This document shows, piece by piece, positions 1 to 10,600 of a stretch of DNA of 64,000 bases. The translations under genes were made by a program, and so were the position numbers. Source of the stretch: Cohnella hashimotonis. GTDB lineage: Bacteria; Bacillota; Bacilli; Paenibacillales; Paenibacillaceae. The stretch covers positions 7,752,001 through 7,816,000 of the forward strand of contig NZ_JAGRPV010000001.1 of NCBI RefSeq assembly GCF_030014955.1. Reading direction: 5' to 3'. Every line of letters begins with the position of its first letter. Position 1 is the stretch's first letter. Under the pieces are notes generated by a model. The model was not told where the DNA came from. It saw nothing but the letters and a program-made list of their open reading frames with translations, and did not search any database.

Positions 1-109
1 CCGCAGCCGATGACGAGGACGCGTTATTGTTGTTGTTTCCCCCGCATGCCGTCACCGCCATCGCAGAAGCCAAACCGAGTGCAAGTAATGCCGTTCCCCT
101 TTGTCTCAT
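1..109 (-). CDS. Lipoprotein, N-terminus only (probable sugar ABC-transporter binding protein)
   Basis: Only the first 36 codons lie in the window. The ATG at 109-107 follows a good ribosome site (AAAGGAGTG). The peptide starts MRQRGTALLALG and reaches a lipobox (VTAC) about 20 residues in, then an Asn/Ser/Ala-rich tether, so it is a lipid-anchored exported protein. It follows the glucosidase on the same strand after a 106-bp gap. Next to a glucosidase and a LacI regulator, an extracellular sugar-binding protein is the most likely role. That is inference from position: no binding domain is visible in the available part. Confidence 0.6.
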   Translation of the reverse strand, partial: MRQRGTALLALGLASAMAVTACGGNNNNNASSSSAA

Positions 110-154
110 GCACGAACACTCCTTTGGTTAGGTGTGAAAATATGTTTAAGGGAT

Positions 155-182
155 TCCGCCGCCGCGTCTGGCGCACGGCGGA
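155..182 (-). terminator. GC-rich hairpin between glucosidase and lipoprotein genes
   Basis: The arms TCCGCCG and CGGCGGA enclose a 14-nt loop. There is no clear T-run after it, so it may be an mRNA-stabilising or attenuating hairpin rather than a full terminator. Confidence 0.3.
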
Positions 183-215
183 GCCTCTAAAACCGATGCT
201 AGGCGTTTGCGCCGG

Positions 216-2378
216 TCAAGCGTTGACGCCGGCTGTCCGCCGATCGTCGACTTGAACGGCGAAGCCGCTCGAGTTGCCGACGACGTCGACTTCGTAGCCG
301 CCCTCGCGATCCCGCCGCACGTCGACGTCCAGCGTGCCGGCGCCGAGCTTGATGCGCCGTGCCCGGAGCCGGTTCATGCCCGGTGGCAGCGCGGGCGCGA
401 GCCGAACGGTGCCGCTCGGGCCGTCGATGGCAAGGCCGAGCATGGCCGTGAGCATGACGAGCGGCGTGCCGGCCGCCCAAGCTTGCGGCGAGCAGGCGAC
501 CGGATAACGGACCGGTCGGCCGCGCTCCTTCGCGTAGCCGCAATATAGCTCGGGCAACCGGGCGTTCTCGAAGTGCGTGGCGGCGGCCAGCAAACCATCG
601 ATGACAATGCCGCTTTGCTCCGGGAAGCCGCCGGCAGCGAGTCCCATCAGACACATCGAGTTGTCGTGGGGCCAGACGCTGCCGTCGTGGTAGCTCATCG
701 GGTTGTAGCCCGTCTGGCCCTCGGCCATCGTGCGGATGCCGTAGCCGCCGAACAGATCCGGCGCCGTCAGCCGCTTCGCTACGGCAGCCGCCCGCTCCGG
801 CGCGAACAGCCCGGAGGCCAGCACGTGTCCCGGATTGGAGGTGACCGACCGGACCTGGCGGCCGTCGCGGTCCAGCGCGATGGCGTAGTAGCCTTCCTCC
901 TCCATCCAGAACGCCGCTTCGAATCGCTCCCGCAGCGTCTCCGCCTCTTCGGCGAGCCGTGCGGCCATGCCGCGCCAGTCGCGGCCCGGCTCCTCCGGCA
1001 AGCGGGGAAGCTGCTCGGACAGCAGCCTCTTCGCCTGGTAAACGTAGCCTTGTACCTCGACCAGCGCGATCGGCGTCCTCGCATACTCGCCGTCCCGATG
1101 GACGACGGAATCGGCAGAATCCTTCCAGCCCTGGTTCGCGATGCCCTTGGCCGACTCGCTGTGATAGGTGACGAAGCCGCCCGATGCAGCTGCGTTGCGG
1201 TCGATCCAGCCGAGTGCGGCTTCTGCGTTCGGCAGCAGTTCGCGCAGGGCGGACAGATCGTTGGTCCACTTGACGTACTCGGCCAGCAGGACCAGGAAGA
1301 GCGGCGTGGCGTCGACCGTGCCGTAGTAAGGCGTGAACGGCACCTGGTTCGTGTTCGCCAGCTCCCCGCGGCGCATCTCGTGCATGATCTTGCCGGGCTG
1401 CTCGTCGCGCCAGGCGTCGTCGCGCTCGCCTTGATACCGCGCCATCGTGCGGAGCGTGGCGAGCGCGACCTCCGGCCTTACCGGCAGCATCTGCAGCGCG
1501 GTGATCAGGCTGTCGCGGCCGAAGAGCACCGCGTACCAGGGAAGTCCCGCGACGGGGAAGCGCCCGAGACCTTCATCGTTCAGCAGCACGCGCAAGTCCA
1601 GCAAGCCTCTCGCATACAGGGCGTCAAGCTGCGGATCGTCCGTTTCAAGGGTCGCGGACGTCGACACCCACTCGGCGTAGTCCGCCTCCAGCCGCGCCAG
1701 CGCTTCCGCTCTCGGCGCTGCGGCTTCGGGCTCGGCATCCCCGATCGAAGGAATAAGCAGCAGCTCGAGCGACCGGGAGGCGCCTGGCGCCAGGGAGACT
1801 GCCAAGCGGACCGTGCCGTCGACGCCTGCGACGGCTTCCGGATCATCCCAGCGAATCCGCAGCGCGCGCCGGATGCCGTCCGCGCCCGCATAGCCGAAGC
1901 GCAGCGCGCCCGCCGATGCTTCAAGCTGTTCAGCCGTGCCTAGTTTGCCCCCCATGAACCCTCTAACCACAAACATATCCGTAAAATCAGCTTCGAACCG
2001 CAGCGAGATGTCGAAGGATAGCTGCGCAGGACTGAAGTTGGTCATCGTCAGCTTGTCGTACAGCACGTCGCCGTAGATGAACCGCGTTCTGCGCAGCTCC
2101 ACGGACTCCCGCCAGAGGATCAGTTTGCCGTCCTCCTCCATATGCGGATTCGTCAGCACGGTCTCGGACAGATAGTTCTGGTCCGCTTCGGAGGACAGGA
2201 CAATCGGCTTGCGGCCGTTGATCAGCAGCTCCATCCGGCTCAGGAACCGGGTATCGCTGCGGTACAGCCCGTAGCCTGCTTGCTGCCCCTCGCCTGCGTC
2301 GGCAGGCGGCGGAACGACGTCGCCGGACAGGTCGGTCAGAAGGAAAAGGTCGTTGTCTTTAATCACCCGGTAGTCCAT
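216..2378 (-). CDS. Amylo-alpha-1,6-glucosidase (glycogen-debranching-enzyme family)
   Basis: The 720-residue protein has no signal peptide and is probably cytoplasmic. The N-terminal third (about residues 5-230, beginning DYRVIKDNDLFLL and including YRSDTRFLSRMELLI) matches the N-terminal beta-sandwich domain of bacterial debranching-like proteins. The rest (about 250-690) is an alpha/alpha-toroid glucosidase domain with GLPWYAVLFGRDSLIT and NPMSYHDGSVWPHDN typical of the family. It should hydrolyse alpha-1,6 or related alpha-glucosidic bonds in imported oligosaccharides or glycogen; the exact substrate is not readable. The ATG is well placed after AGAAGGAG. Upstream lie a LacI-type operator (2468-2481) and a cre-like site (2436-2449), which suggests induction by a sugar and carbon catabolite control. 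The gene follows lacI in the same direction and probably leads into the lipoprotein gene. Confidence 0.88.
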   Translation of the reverse strand: MDYRVIKDNDLFLLTDLSGDVVPPPADAGEGQQAGYGLYRSDTRFLSRMELLINGRKPIVLSSEADQNYLSETVLTNPHMEEDGKLILWRESVELRRTRFIYGDVLYDKLTMTNFSPAQLSFDISLRFEADFTDMFVVRGFMGGKLGTAEQLEASAGALRFGYAGADGIRRALRIRWDDPEAVAGVDGTVRLAVSLAPGASRSLELLLIPSIGDAEPEAAAPRAEALARLEADYAEWVSTSATLETDDPQLDALYARGLLDLRVLLNDEGLGRFPVAGLPWYAVLFGRDSLITALQMLPVRPEVALATLRTMARYQGERDDAWRDEQPGKIMHEMRRGELANTNQVPFTPYYGTVDATPLFLVLLAEYVKWTNDLSALRELLPNAEAALGWIDRNAAASGGFVTYHSESAKGIANQGWKDSADSVVHRDGEYARTPIALVEVQGYVYQAKRLLSEQLPRLPEEPGRDWRGMAARLAEEAETLRERFEAAFWMEEEGYYAIALDRDGRQVRSVTSNPGHVLASGLFAPERAAAVAKRLTAPDLFGGYGIRTMAEGQTGYNPMSYHDGSVWPHDNSMCLMGLAAGGFPEQSGIVIDGLLAAATHFENARLPELYCGYAKERGRPVRYPVACSPQAWAAGTPLVMLTAMLGLAIDGPSGTVRLAPALPPGMNRLRARRIKLGAGTLDVDVRRDREGGYEVDVVGNSSGFAVQVDDRRTAGVNA

Positions 2379-2435
2379 GCGGCATTTCTCCTTCTTGCGA
2401 TTGGTCGGCGGCGAGCGGTTGTCGGTTGAGATTTA

Positions 2436-2449
2436 TTAAACCGCTTTCA
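2436..2449 (-). promoter_or_regulatory. cre-like CcpA site upstream of the glucosidase
   Basis: On the minus strand the site reads TGAAAGCGGTTTAA, two mismatches from the usual cre consensus TGWAARCGYTWNCW. It lies about 60 bp upstream of the glucosidase start, a position suited to catabolite repression. The match is imperfect. Confidence 0.35.
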
Positions 2450-2467
2450 TTACGCCGCCAAGGATTT

Positions 2468-2481
2468 CCAAAACGTTTCGG
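2468..2481. promoter_or_regulatory. LacI-family operator, copy 1 (glucosidase promoter)
   Basis: CCAAAACGTTTCGG is a near-palindrome around a central ACGT. The core, with two further bases (TTCCAAAACGTTTCGG), recurs exactly at 3568-3583 in front of the LacI gene. Central-CG palindromes are typical LacI-family operators, so the neighbouring regulator is the natural ligand. Confidence 0.7.
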
Positions 2482-2494
2482 TTTTTAAGGAAAC

Positions 2495-2521
2495 AAAAAC
2501 GCCTCTCAGTCATCATGGCGT
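2495..2521 (-). terminator. Probable terminator of the LacI gene
   Basis: Downstream of the regulator on the minus strand, ACGCC pairs with GGCGT across a 13-nt loop and is followed by a T-rich stretch (TTTTTG). The stem is short, so strength is doubtful. Confidence 0.45.
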
Positions 2522-2533
2522 GGAGCCAAGCGA

Positions 2534-3553
2534 TTACCCGGAAAAAGGCGCGGTGCTCTGACGGACGATCAATTCGGATTGAAGCGTGATCTTGCGGCCG
2601 ATGTCCCGGTTCTCCAGCATATCTACCAAAAGCTGCGCGGCTTGGTAGCCCATTGCGTAGCGGTCCTGGCGAATCGTGGTGAGCGGCGGCGAGCAGTGCG
2701 CGGCGATGGCGATATCGTCGTAGCCGACGATCGACATGCGCTCCGGCGCCCGGTGTCCGAGCCGCTCCAGCGCCCGCAGTGCGCCGAGCACCATCAGGTC
2801 ACTTGCCGAGAAAACGGCGGTCGCATCGGGATGCTGGTACAAAATGCCGTACATGGCCTCGAACCCGCCTTCTTCCTTGAAGCCCCCGTTGTAGATCAGC
2901 TTGGGGTCGAAAGGAATGCCTGCAGCCGCAAGTGCCAGCCGGTATCCCTCCAGCCGGTCCTGGCTGACGGCCGCTTCGTCGTGGCCGTTAATCATTGCGA
3001 TCCGGCGGTGGCCGAGCCCGATCAGGTGATTCACAGCCGCGGCGGCGCCGCGTACATTGTCCGTCGTGACATGCCCGACGTTGCGGCTCTCGGCTGGAAT
3101 ATCGATGAGCACGCACGGGAAGTTCGTCTTGTGCACGACCTCCTCGAGGTACGGATCGTGCAGCCGTAGGCCCGACAGAATAGCGCCGTCGACATTGCGT
3201 TCCTTGCACAGATCGGCATAGGACTTGGACAGCTGCTTCTTGGGGTTGGTGCTGAAAAGCAGAATGTCGTAATCCAGCTCGACAGCGCGGTCATTAATGC
3301 CGCACAGCGTCTCGAAGGCAAGCGAGTCCTTGGCCCCTTCGCGATTGATCTCTGACAGGATCACGCCGATGGTGCGCGTCTTCTTGGTAACCAGGCTCCT
3401 CGCAACGGCATTCGGTCGGTAGCCCATCTGATCGGCGAGCGTCTGTATGCGTTTGCGTGTCTTCTCGTTCACGTCGCTGTAACCGTTGAGCGCCCGGGAG
3501 ATGGTCGTAATGGATACGCCGGCGGCCTTGGCCAGGTCTTTGATTGTCGTCAA
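2534..3553 (-). CDS. LacI-family transcriptional repressor
   Basis: A LacI/PurR-type regulator of about 339 residues. Residues 1-55 form the helix-turn-helix and hinge (TTIKDLAKAAGVS ... SRALNG ... RPNAVARSL). The rest is a periplasmic-binding-protein-like effector domain with LSGLR, NGHDEAA and VGYDDIAIA motifs. I place the start at the TTG at 3553: AAAAGGAG lies 8 nt before it and the protein then begins with the family's usual TTIKD. A GTG at 3562 is also in frame but overlaps that ribosome site. The operator shared with the glucosidase lies just upstream, directly abutting the Shine-Dalgarno, so autoregulation is likely. The effector is probably a sugar linked to the adjacent glucosidase and lipoprotein. 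Confidence 0.9.
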   Translation of the reverse strand: MTTIKDLAKAAGVSITTISRALNGYSDVNEKTRKRIQTLADQMGYRPNAVARSLVTKKTRTIGVILSEINREGAKDSLAFETLCGINDRAVELDYDILLFSTNPKKQLSKSYADLCKERNVDGAILSGLRLHDPYLEEVVHKTNFPCVLIDIPAESRNVGHVTTDNVRGAAAAVNHLIGLGHRRIAMINGHDEAAVSQDRLEGYRLALAAAGIPFDPKLIYNGGFKEEGGFEAMYGILYQHPDATAVFSASDLMVLGALRALERLGHRAPERMSIVGYDDIAIAAHCSPPLTTIRQDRYAMGYQAAQLLVDMLENRDIGRKITLQSELIVRQSTAPFSG

Positions 3554-3569
3554 CGTATCCACTCCTTTT

Positions 3570-3583
3570 CCAAAACGTTTCGG
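3570..3583. promoter_or_regulatory. LacI-family operator, copy 2 (regulator promoter)
   Basis: CCAAAACGTTTCGG, identical to the copy at 2468-2481. It sits immediately upstream of the Shine-Dalgarno of the LacI gene, so bound repressor would block its own transcription. Confidence 0.7.
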
Positions 3584-3650
3584 AAGCTCGTGTAGTCATT
3601 ATAATTCTAGATGTAAGCCTTTGCAACGATTAATTTAAAATAGAAAAACA

Positions 3651-3691
3651 AAAAAAGCTTCCGGTTCCGGATCTCTCCGTTCGCGAAGCTT
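3651..3691 (-). terminator. spoVT terminator
   Basis: The arms AAGCTTC and GAAGCTT (3655-3661 and 3685-3691) have further pairing inside the loop. On the minus strand they are followed by a run of T. It lies 50 bp past the spoVT stop. Confidence 0.7.
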
Positions 3692-3741
3692 GATTTGTAT
3701 CTGGAACAAGGTTCGCGAGTAAAAGTCGCGGCCGCCTGCTG

Positions 3742-4284
3742 TTATTGCTCCATCTGCTTGGCCAGGAATCCGGCTGCCGTCTCGACCATCTTGCTCTCCA
3801 TCTCGCCCATCTTCATGCCGTCTTCGCGGCTAAGCAGCACGACCGTCCCAATCGGGTCGCCCCCCGCCACGATCGGCGCGGCTACGAATGCACTCAAGCT
3901 CTCGCTGTTGTCGCGCAGCAGGTCGAATTGCCCGCCGCTTGCTTCGAGCGTGATTTTGCGGCTCTCCATGCAAGTCTCAAGCGTCTGGCCGATGGCCTTG
4001 TCCAAATATTCCTTCTTGGATGCGCCAGCCACGGCGATGACGGCATCCCTGTCGGAGATCAGACAAATATGACCCGTGCTCTCGGCGAGCGACTCGGCGT
4101 ACTCCTTGGCGAAATCGCCCAGCTCGCCGATCGGCGAATACTTTTTAAGAATGACTTCCCCGTCGCGGTCCACGAAAATCTCGAGCGGATCGCCTTCACG
4201 GATGCGGAGCGTCCTGCGGATTTCCTTCGGGATGACTACCCGGCCCAGATCGTCGATGCGGCGTACTATTCCGGTTGCTTTCAT
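3742..4284 (-). CDS. spoVT: Stage V sporulation protein T (AbrB-family regulator)
   Basis: A 180-residue regulator of forespore genes. Residues 1-50 are the AbrB/SpoVT swapped-hairpin DNA-binding domain (IVRRIDDLGRVVIPKEIRR, then EGDPLEIFVDRDGEVIL). The remainder is the GAF-like effector domain. I chose the ATG at 4284 because the conserved family start MKATGIV lies there; the frame stays open upstream for about 59 codons, but that stretch has no family resemblance. A sigma-G-like promoter is found at 4412-4441 and a terminator at 3651-3691, so it seems monocistronic. SpoVT is known to be made under sigma-G and to tune sigma-G genes. In related genomes it lies close to mfd; here about 46 kb separates them. 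Confidence 0.95.
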   Translation of the reverse strand: MKATGIVRRIDDLGRVVIPKEIRRTLRIREGDPLEIFVDRDGEVILKKYSPIGELGDFAKEYAESLAESTGHICLISDRDAVIAVAGASKKEYLDKAIGQTLETCMESRKITLEASGGQFDLLRDNSESLSAFVAAPIVAGGDPIGTVVLLSREDGMKMGEMESKMVETAAGFLAKQMEQ

Positions 4285-4411
4285 GGTTTCGAGATGCCCC
4301 ACTTTCCTTGGATGTTTTGGACCATGGCCCGAAGCCGCATCAGGTACGGCATACGGCATGTATGACGAACGCGGTAGCTCAGGGATAAGGATTGATCTTT
4401 TACCATGGGAG

Positions 4412-4441
4412 TAGTATTTAACCCCTCCCAATTTCTTATGC
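4412..4441 (-). promoter_or_regulatory. Sigma-G-like promoter of spoVT
   Basis: On the minus strand GCATA (4437-4441), an 18-bp spacer and AATACTA (4412-4418) match the sigma-G pattern gHATR - 16 to 18 - CATnHTA with one mismatch. This fits the known sigma-G dependence of spoVT. It would give a leader of about 120 nt. No other gene-like feature is seen between 4285 and 4538. Confidence 0.5.
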
Positions 4442-4538
4442 GCTCGCCCACAGACGGGCACAGCGACCAGTCCTCGTTTTCCAGTTATTACCCCCCACCT
4501 TCCGCACGTGAATCATTGAATATGTCGGCGAAAAAAGG

Positions 4539-4587
4539 AAAAAGGCCCGTCACGGTCTCCGGGGAGACCTGGTGAACGAGCCTTTTT
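4539..4587 (-). terminator. Terminator of the 2191-aa SLH protein gene
   Basis: A long hairpin with core GGTCTCC/GGAGACC (4554-4569) and outer arms of AAAAAGGC type on both sides. Runs of A and T on both flanks mean it could work in either direction. It lies just past the stop at 4601. Confidence 0.75.
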
Positions 4588-4600
4588 CGCCAAAAATGGC

Positions 4601-7600
4601 TTAATGAACGTTATCGTCGATGCTCTTCACATAAATCTCGCTGCCATCTGCAGCTCGCGTGGATTCGTGCGATCTCGTGGCCTCTTCGACCTGGCCGAAC
4701 GCCCAGCTCGACGTCGGCACATCCGGGAAGGAAGCCGCGACGCCGCCCAGCGGACCCCGATACAGCAGCCTGTTGATCATCGTGACCGCCTCCTGGCGGA
4801 CGATCGGAGCGCCCGGCTTGAAGGTGCCGTCCTCGTAGCCCGTCGTGAGCGCGTTGCGGAACAGCGCTTCGATGGCGGCCGACGACCAGCGGCCCTCAGC
4901 GTCCGCAAATTTCGGATCGAGCGGCTGCGCGACCTTCAATTTCAGATAGCGGACCATGACCGCTGCGAGTTCTTCGCGGGTGACGGGGCTGTCCGGGTGG
5001 AAGCTGCCGTCCGTATAGCCCGTAAAGATGCCGTTATCCGACGCGATGCGGATGTAACCGCTCGCCCAGTGCCCTTCGCGGACGTCGCTGTACTGCGCCT
5101 TAAGCGTCGTGCTGCCGCCGTCGATCAGACGCGCGATGATCGCGGCCAGCTCCGCCCGGGTCAACGTCCGGTTCGGAAGGAACTTTTTGTCCGGATAGCC
5201 GAGAATGTAACGGATATGCGAAACGTTGCCATAGCGGTTGGAGAAAATAAGCAGCTTGGCCGACGACTCAGCGTTGGCTGCGCCTTCGGGCGTAAAATTC
5301 GCGGCCGATGCCTGGGCATCTACCTCGGCCATCCGTTCAGCCGCGTCGATCTGCGGCCACTTCAGCTTAGCGAGGAACTGTCCGCCTGCAGCCGTCTCCA
5401 CCGTGCCCGGCTTCCAGACGATCTTGCCGTTCGATACCGTACCGCCGGCAGCGTCCAGCACTTCCGCGCCTTCGGGAATCGTTAGCGTGATTTGCGCGTC
5501 CTTTGCAGCGGCATTGCCGTTGTTTTTGTATTTGACGGTTACGGTCGCCGTGCTGCTCTCCTCATAAGTGCTGCGATCGATCGCAACATTGACGGTCAGA
5601 TCCGGCTTGCCCGCAGGCTCCGGATCGGCCGGCGTCGACGGAACGACCGGGGTCGGCGATCCGGACTGAGGCGTCAGCGGAACGTCGTGACGTACGATCG
5701 CGAACTCGACAGGAATCGTCGGGCTGACGTACGTCTCATATCCTGCAGCCGTCACAACCAGGTAGTAATCGGTCGTCGGATAAACCATGTAGGCGTATTT
5801 GCCGCCGCCCTTGCTCGTCTGCGGATTGGCGTTGTCGTTGGGCGCGAAGCCTACGATCGCAGGCAGCACGACTTCGGTGCCAGGCGTAATGCCCGCAGCC
5901 CTGTTGCGCGGCGTATCCGCATAGTAGAGGACGACGTGCGCGCCGTCGACAGCCGTACCTGCCACTTTATCCGTGATGTCGCCATAGGGGTCGATCAGTT
6001 CGTCGAGAATGTTGAGCTCGCCGTCCGCCGACAGCTCGAACTTCGGCAGCGTGCCGTCGTTGTCGATCGCGTTCATGATGATTTCCTTGGCCGCACCGCC
6101 GCCCTGGGCGTCGGGTAGGCTGTACACGATCGCCAGGCCGTATTTCTTGCCTTTGACCAGGCCCGGGATGCTGAACACGCCGCTCGGATCGAGCGCGAAT
6201 GCGTCTTGTCCATTCACCGTGACGAACGCGCCGGTGTCCGGGTCCTTGATCTTGACCTTAATTTGCGCCGCCATATCGCGGTCGGCCGAATCCTGGTCGT
6301 TGAGCAGCTTCTGCGAGCCGTCGGGCTTCGCCAGAACGATAATACCCGTCGCAACCTTTTCGGAGTCGAAGTATTCTTCGCCGCTGCCCGTAATTTGGCC
6401 GACCTTCGCCGTCTGCTTAAACGATACCTGCTTGGTCTCTCCGCCGACGGTGACCGGCTTGATGATCTCGATGTTGTAGTCGAGATCACCCTCGGGAACC
6501 GGAATTGCATATTGCCCCAGCTCGTCCGTCGTGGTCTCGGCGGAGAAGCCGATTGCCTCGTTCGTGATGCGTACCGTAACGCCTTTTTCGACGACGCGCT
6601 GGCCGTTTACCGTCGAAGCCACGACGCCGCGGATCGCAGCGGGCTGGAATGTTACGTTGAGCTGCTTCTTGCTGTAGATGCCTCTAACGGTATCGTACAC
6701 CTCCGCCGTCACCGGAATGACCTGGGCGGTTGTGCTCGCGATTTTAGACGTCTTGTACGGGATGACCGCCTGACCGAATATATTCGTCACGGCTTCGTCC
6801 CCATCAGGGAAGGTGCCGGACGGCGCGCTGAATTTGACCTTGACGCCCGCGACTGGCTGCGCCTCGCTATCCAGCAGGGTCGCCGTCAGTTGCGACGTAG
6901 AGACGCCGTCGCCGATGAGCGTGTCCGGATCCGCTACAAGACGGATGACATACGTGCCTGGCTCCGCGATCGCGATCGTTACCTTGGCTGGCGCGGACTT
7001 GGCGCCATGGTTGTCGGTGACCGTAAAGGTGAAGCTGTCTTCGCCGCCGTAACCCGGGGTCGGCTTGTAGGTGTAGGTACCGTCCTCGTTTACTTCCACA
7101 TTGCCGTGCGATGGACCGCTCTCCTTGGCAAATATCAAAGTGTCTCCAGAATCGGGATCGCTGCCCTGCAACATGCCGTCGTATACCGCGCCGTTCACGC
7201 TAATGACAACATCTTGCGCGAATGCGGTCGGCTTGCGGTTCGTGATCGTGATCGTCACCGTAGCCACGTTGGAGTATGCCTTGCCGTCGGTTGCCTTGAA
7301 GGTGAAGGTATCTGTGCCCACATAACCGGCAGCCGGCGTGTATGTGTAGCTGCCGTCCGGATTCACCGTGACCGTGCCTTGAGCGGCGTCCGTATCCAAT
7401 GAGTAGGTCACCGTGTCGTTCGTATCGGCATCCGTGGCGGAGAGCGTGCCGTTTACCGCCGTATTCGGATACGTGGACTTCGAGCCGTCGTGCGCGACAG
7501 GCGCGACGTTTGCAGACACGATTGGGCCGTAGCCAGTGCTTACGACCGGTAAGCCCATGATTACGCCGTCTTCCGCGACTGGCGTGACCTCGAAGAAGAG

Positions 7601-10600
7601 ATACTTGCCCACATCGCCTGCGACCGGCGTATACGTCTTGCTCGTCGCGCCGGTTACGACCGTCTTGTCGCTGCCGTCAGCTTGGGTGCCGACGTACCAC
7701 TTGAACGTCGAAGTTCCTTGCGTGTCGTCGTCTGCGTCACCGTACGTGTAGCCGCCCGTCAGCGTTTTGCCGACTTCCTTGTCGCCCGTGATGGCCACGT
7801 TCGTCGCTACTGGTGCCGTGTTCGCCGGCTTGATAACGCCATAGCCCGTGCTCACGACCGGCAAGCCGGTAAGGACGCCGTCTTCCGCGACTGGCGTGAC
7901 TTCGAAGAAGAGATACTTGCCCACATCGCCTGCGACCGGCGTGTACGTCTTGCTCGTCGCGTCGGCGACTACGGTCTTGCCGCTGCCGTCAGCTTGGCTG
8001 CCGACGTACCACTTGAACGTCGAAGTTCCTTGCGTGTCGTCGTCTGCATCACCGTACGTGTAGCCGCCCGTCAGCGTTTTGCCGACTTCCTTGTCGCCCG
8101 TGATGGCCACGTTCGTCGCCACCGGCGCCGTGTTCGCAGGCTTAATTACACCGTAGCCCGTGCTCACGACCGGCAAGCCGGTAAGGACGCCGTCTTCCGC
8201 CACTGGCGTGACTTCGAAGAAGAGGTATTTGCCCGCATCCCCTGCGACCGGCGTATACGTCTTGCTCGTCGCGCCGGTTACGACCGTCTTGTCGCTGCCG
8301 TCAGCTTGCGTGCCGACGTACCACTTGAACGTCGAAGTTCCTTGCGTGTCGTCGTCTGCGTCACCGTACGTGTAGCCGCCCGTCAGCGTTTTGCCGACTT
8401 CCTTGTCGCCCGTGATGGCCACGTTCGTCGCTACCGGCGCCGTGTTCGCCGGCTTAATTAAGCCGTAACCTGTGCTCACGACCGGCAAGCCTGTCAGTAC
8501 GCCGTCTTCCGCGACTGGCGTGACCTCGAAGAAGAGATACTTGCCCGCATCCCCTGCGACCGGCGTGTACGTCTTGCTCGTCGCGTCGGCGACTACGGTC
8601 TTGCCGCTGCCGTCAGCTTGGTTGCCGACATACCACTTGAACGTCGAAGTTCCTTGCGTGTCGTCGTCTGCATCACCGTACGTGTAGCCGCCCGTCAGCG
8701 TTTTGCCGACTTCCTTGTCGCCCGTGATGGCCACGTTCGTCGCCACCGGCGCCGTGTTCGCAGGCTTAATTACACCGTAGCCCGTGCTCACGACCGGCAA
8801 GCCGGTAAGGACGCCGTCTTCCGCCACTGGCGTGACTTCGAAGAAGAGGTATTTGCCCGCATCCCCTGCGACCGGCGTATACGTCTTGCTCGTCGCGCCG
8901 GTTACGACCGTCTTGTCGCTGCCGTCAGCTTGGGTGCCGACGTACCACTTGAACGTCGAAGTTCCTTGCGTGTCGTCGTCTGCGTCACCGTACGTATAGC
9001 CGCCAGTCAGCGTTTTGCCGACTTCCTTGTCGCCTGTGATGGCCACGTTCGTCGCTACCGGCGCCGTGTTCGCCGGCTTAATTACGCCGTAACCCGTGCT
9101 TACGACCGGCGAACCAGTAAGCACGCCTGACATTGCGACCGGCGTGACTTCGAAGAATACGTACTTGCCTACGTCACTTGCGACCGGCGTATACGTCTTG
9201 CTCGTCGCATCGGCGACTAAGGTCTTGCCGCTGCCGTCAGCTTGGGTGCCGACGTACCACTTGAACGTCGAAGTTCCTTGCGTGTCGTCGTCTGCATCAC
9301 CGTACGTATAGCCGCCAGTCAGCGTTTTGCCAACTTCCTTGTCGCCCGTGATGGCCACGTTTGTTGCTACCGGCGCCGTGTTCGCCGGCTTAATTACGCC
9401 GTAGCCCGTGCTTACGACCGGCGAACCAGTAAGCACGCCTGACGTTGCGACCGGCGTGACTTCGAAGAATACGTACTTGCCTACGTCACTTGCGACCGGC
9501 GTATACGTCTTGCTCGTCGCGTCGGCGACTACGGTCTTGCCGCTGCCGTCAGCTTGGGTGCCGACGTACCACTTGAACGTCGAAGTTCCTTGCGTGTCGT
9601 CGTCTGCGTCACCGTACGTATAGCCGCCAGTCAGCGTTTCGCCGGCTTCCTTGTCGCCCGTGATGGCCACATTCGTTGCTACTGGCGCCGTGTTCGCAGG
9701 TGCGATCGGGCCATAGCCTGTGCTTACGACCGGCGAACCGGTGATTACGCCTGCCGTTGCGACCGGCGTCACTTCGAAGAATACGTACTTGCCTACGTCG
9801 CCAGCGACTGGCGTGTACGTGCTGCCGGTTGCGCCGTTCACCAAAGTCTTACCCGTGCCGTCGGCATTGCTGCCGACGTACCACTTAAACGTCGACGTGC
9901 CCTCCAAGTTACCGTCCGCGTCGTCGTAGTGATAGTCGCCCGTCAGCTGTTGACCGACTTCCTTGTCGCCCGATATCTCGACATTTGTCGCTACCGGCGC
10001 CGTGTTTGTAATCTCCGAGGTGTCCGTTGCCGGCGTGGAAGGATTGCCATTTGCATTAACCACGCTGGCTGTCACCTTGACGGCACCCATCGCCAATGAA
10101 GATAAATCGACGTTCTTGGTGTAGCCGCCTCCGCTCACAACATTTGTGGTAAAAGTAAGAATCTTTCCTGCGGAATCTTCGACCGTAATCGTGACTATGT
10201 CACCGGTTGAAGCCTTTGTGGTTGTGCCCGATAGAACGACATTCGGAAGCTCAGCAACCGACAGCTTCCCATCCGTGCCGTCCTGGACCTCCACGTTAAT
10301 TGTAGGAGAATCTGCGTTACTATAGGTTGCCGGGTCATCGAATATACCGCCAGGCGCACCAAAATTAAGCGAGAATTGTCTCCCTATTCCAGTGCCATTA
10401 TTAAGAGAGCCCGTATTGCCAATTAACACGCTAATTGTCTGAACAGGCGCATCGTAATGGGCAATAAACGAAGCCGTATTGTCGAAGCTCACGTCCTGAA
10501 GCGACTTGAGGACTCCCTTAAATCGTGTGCGGCCGCCGCTCGGACGATCACTGACAGGCGAGTTTGCATCATAAATGGTCAAACTCGTTCTGTAGTCTGT

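Noticed and set aside
573..1943. A 456-codon open frame on the plus strand opposite the glucosidase
   Set aside because: It is a GC-rich shadow of the real gene: Arg/Ala/Val-rich translation without domains, no ribosome site, fully antisense to a recognised enzyme.
3742..4461. Longer 239-codon version of spoVT
   Set aside because: The first 59 codons cover the putative promoter and leader and share nothing with SpoVT; the family start is at 4284.
7511..10006. Regular repeats that might suggest a CRISPR array
   Set aside because: The unit is 312 bp without short spacers and is translated in frame inside a secreted protein.
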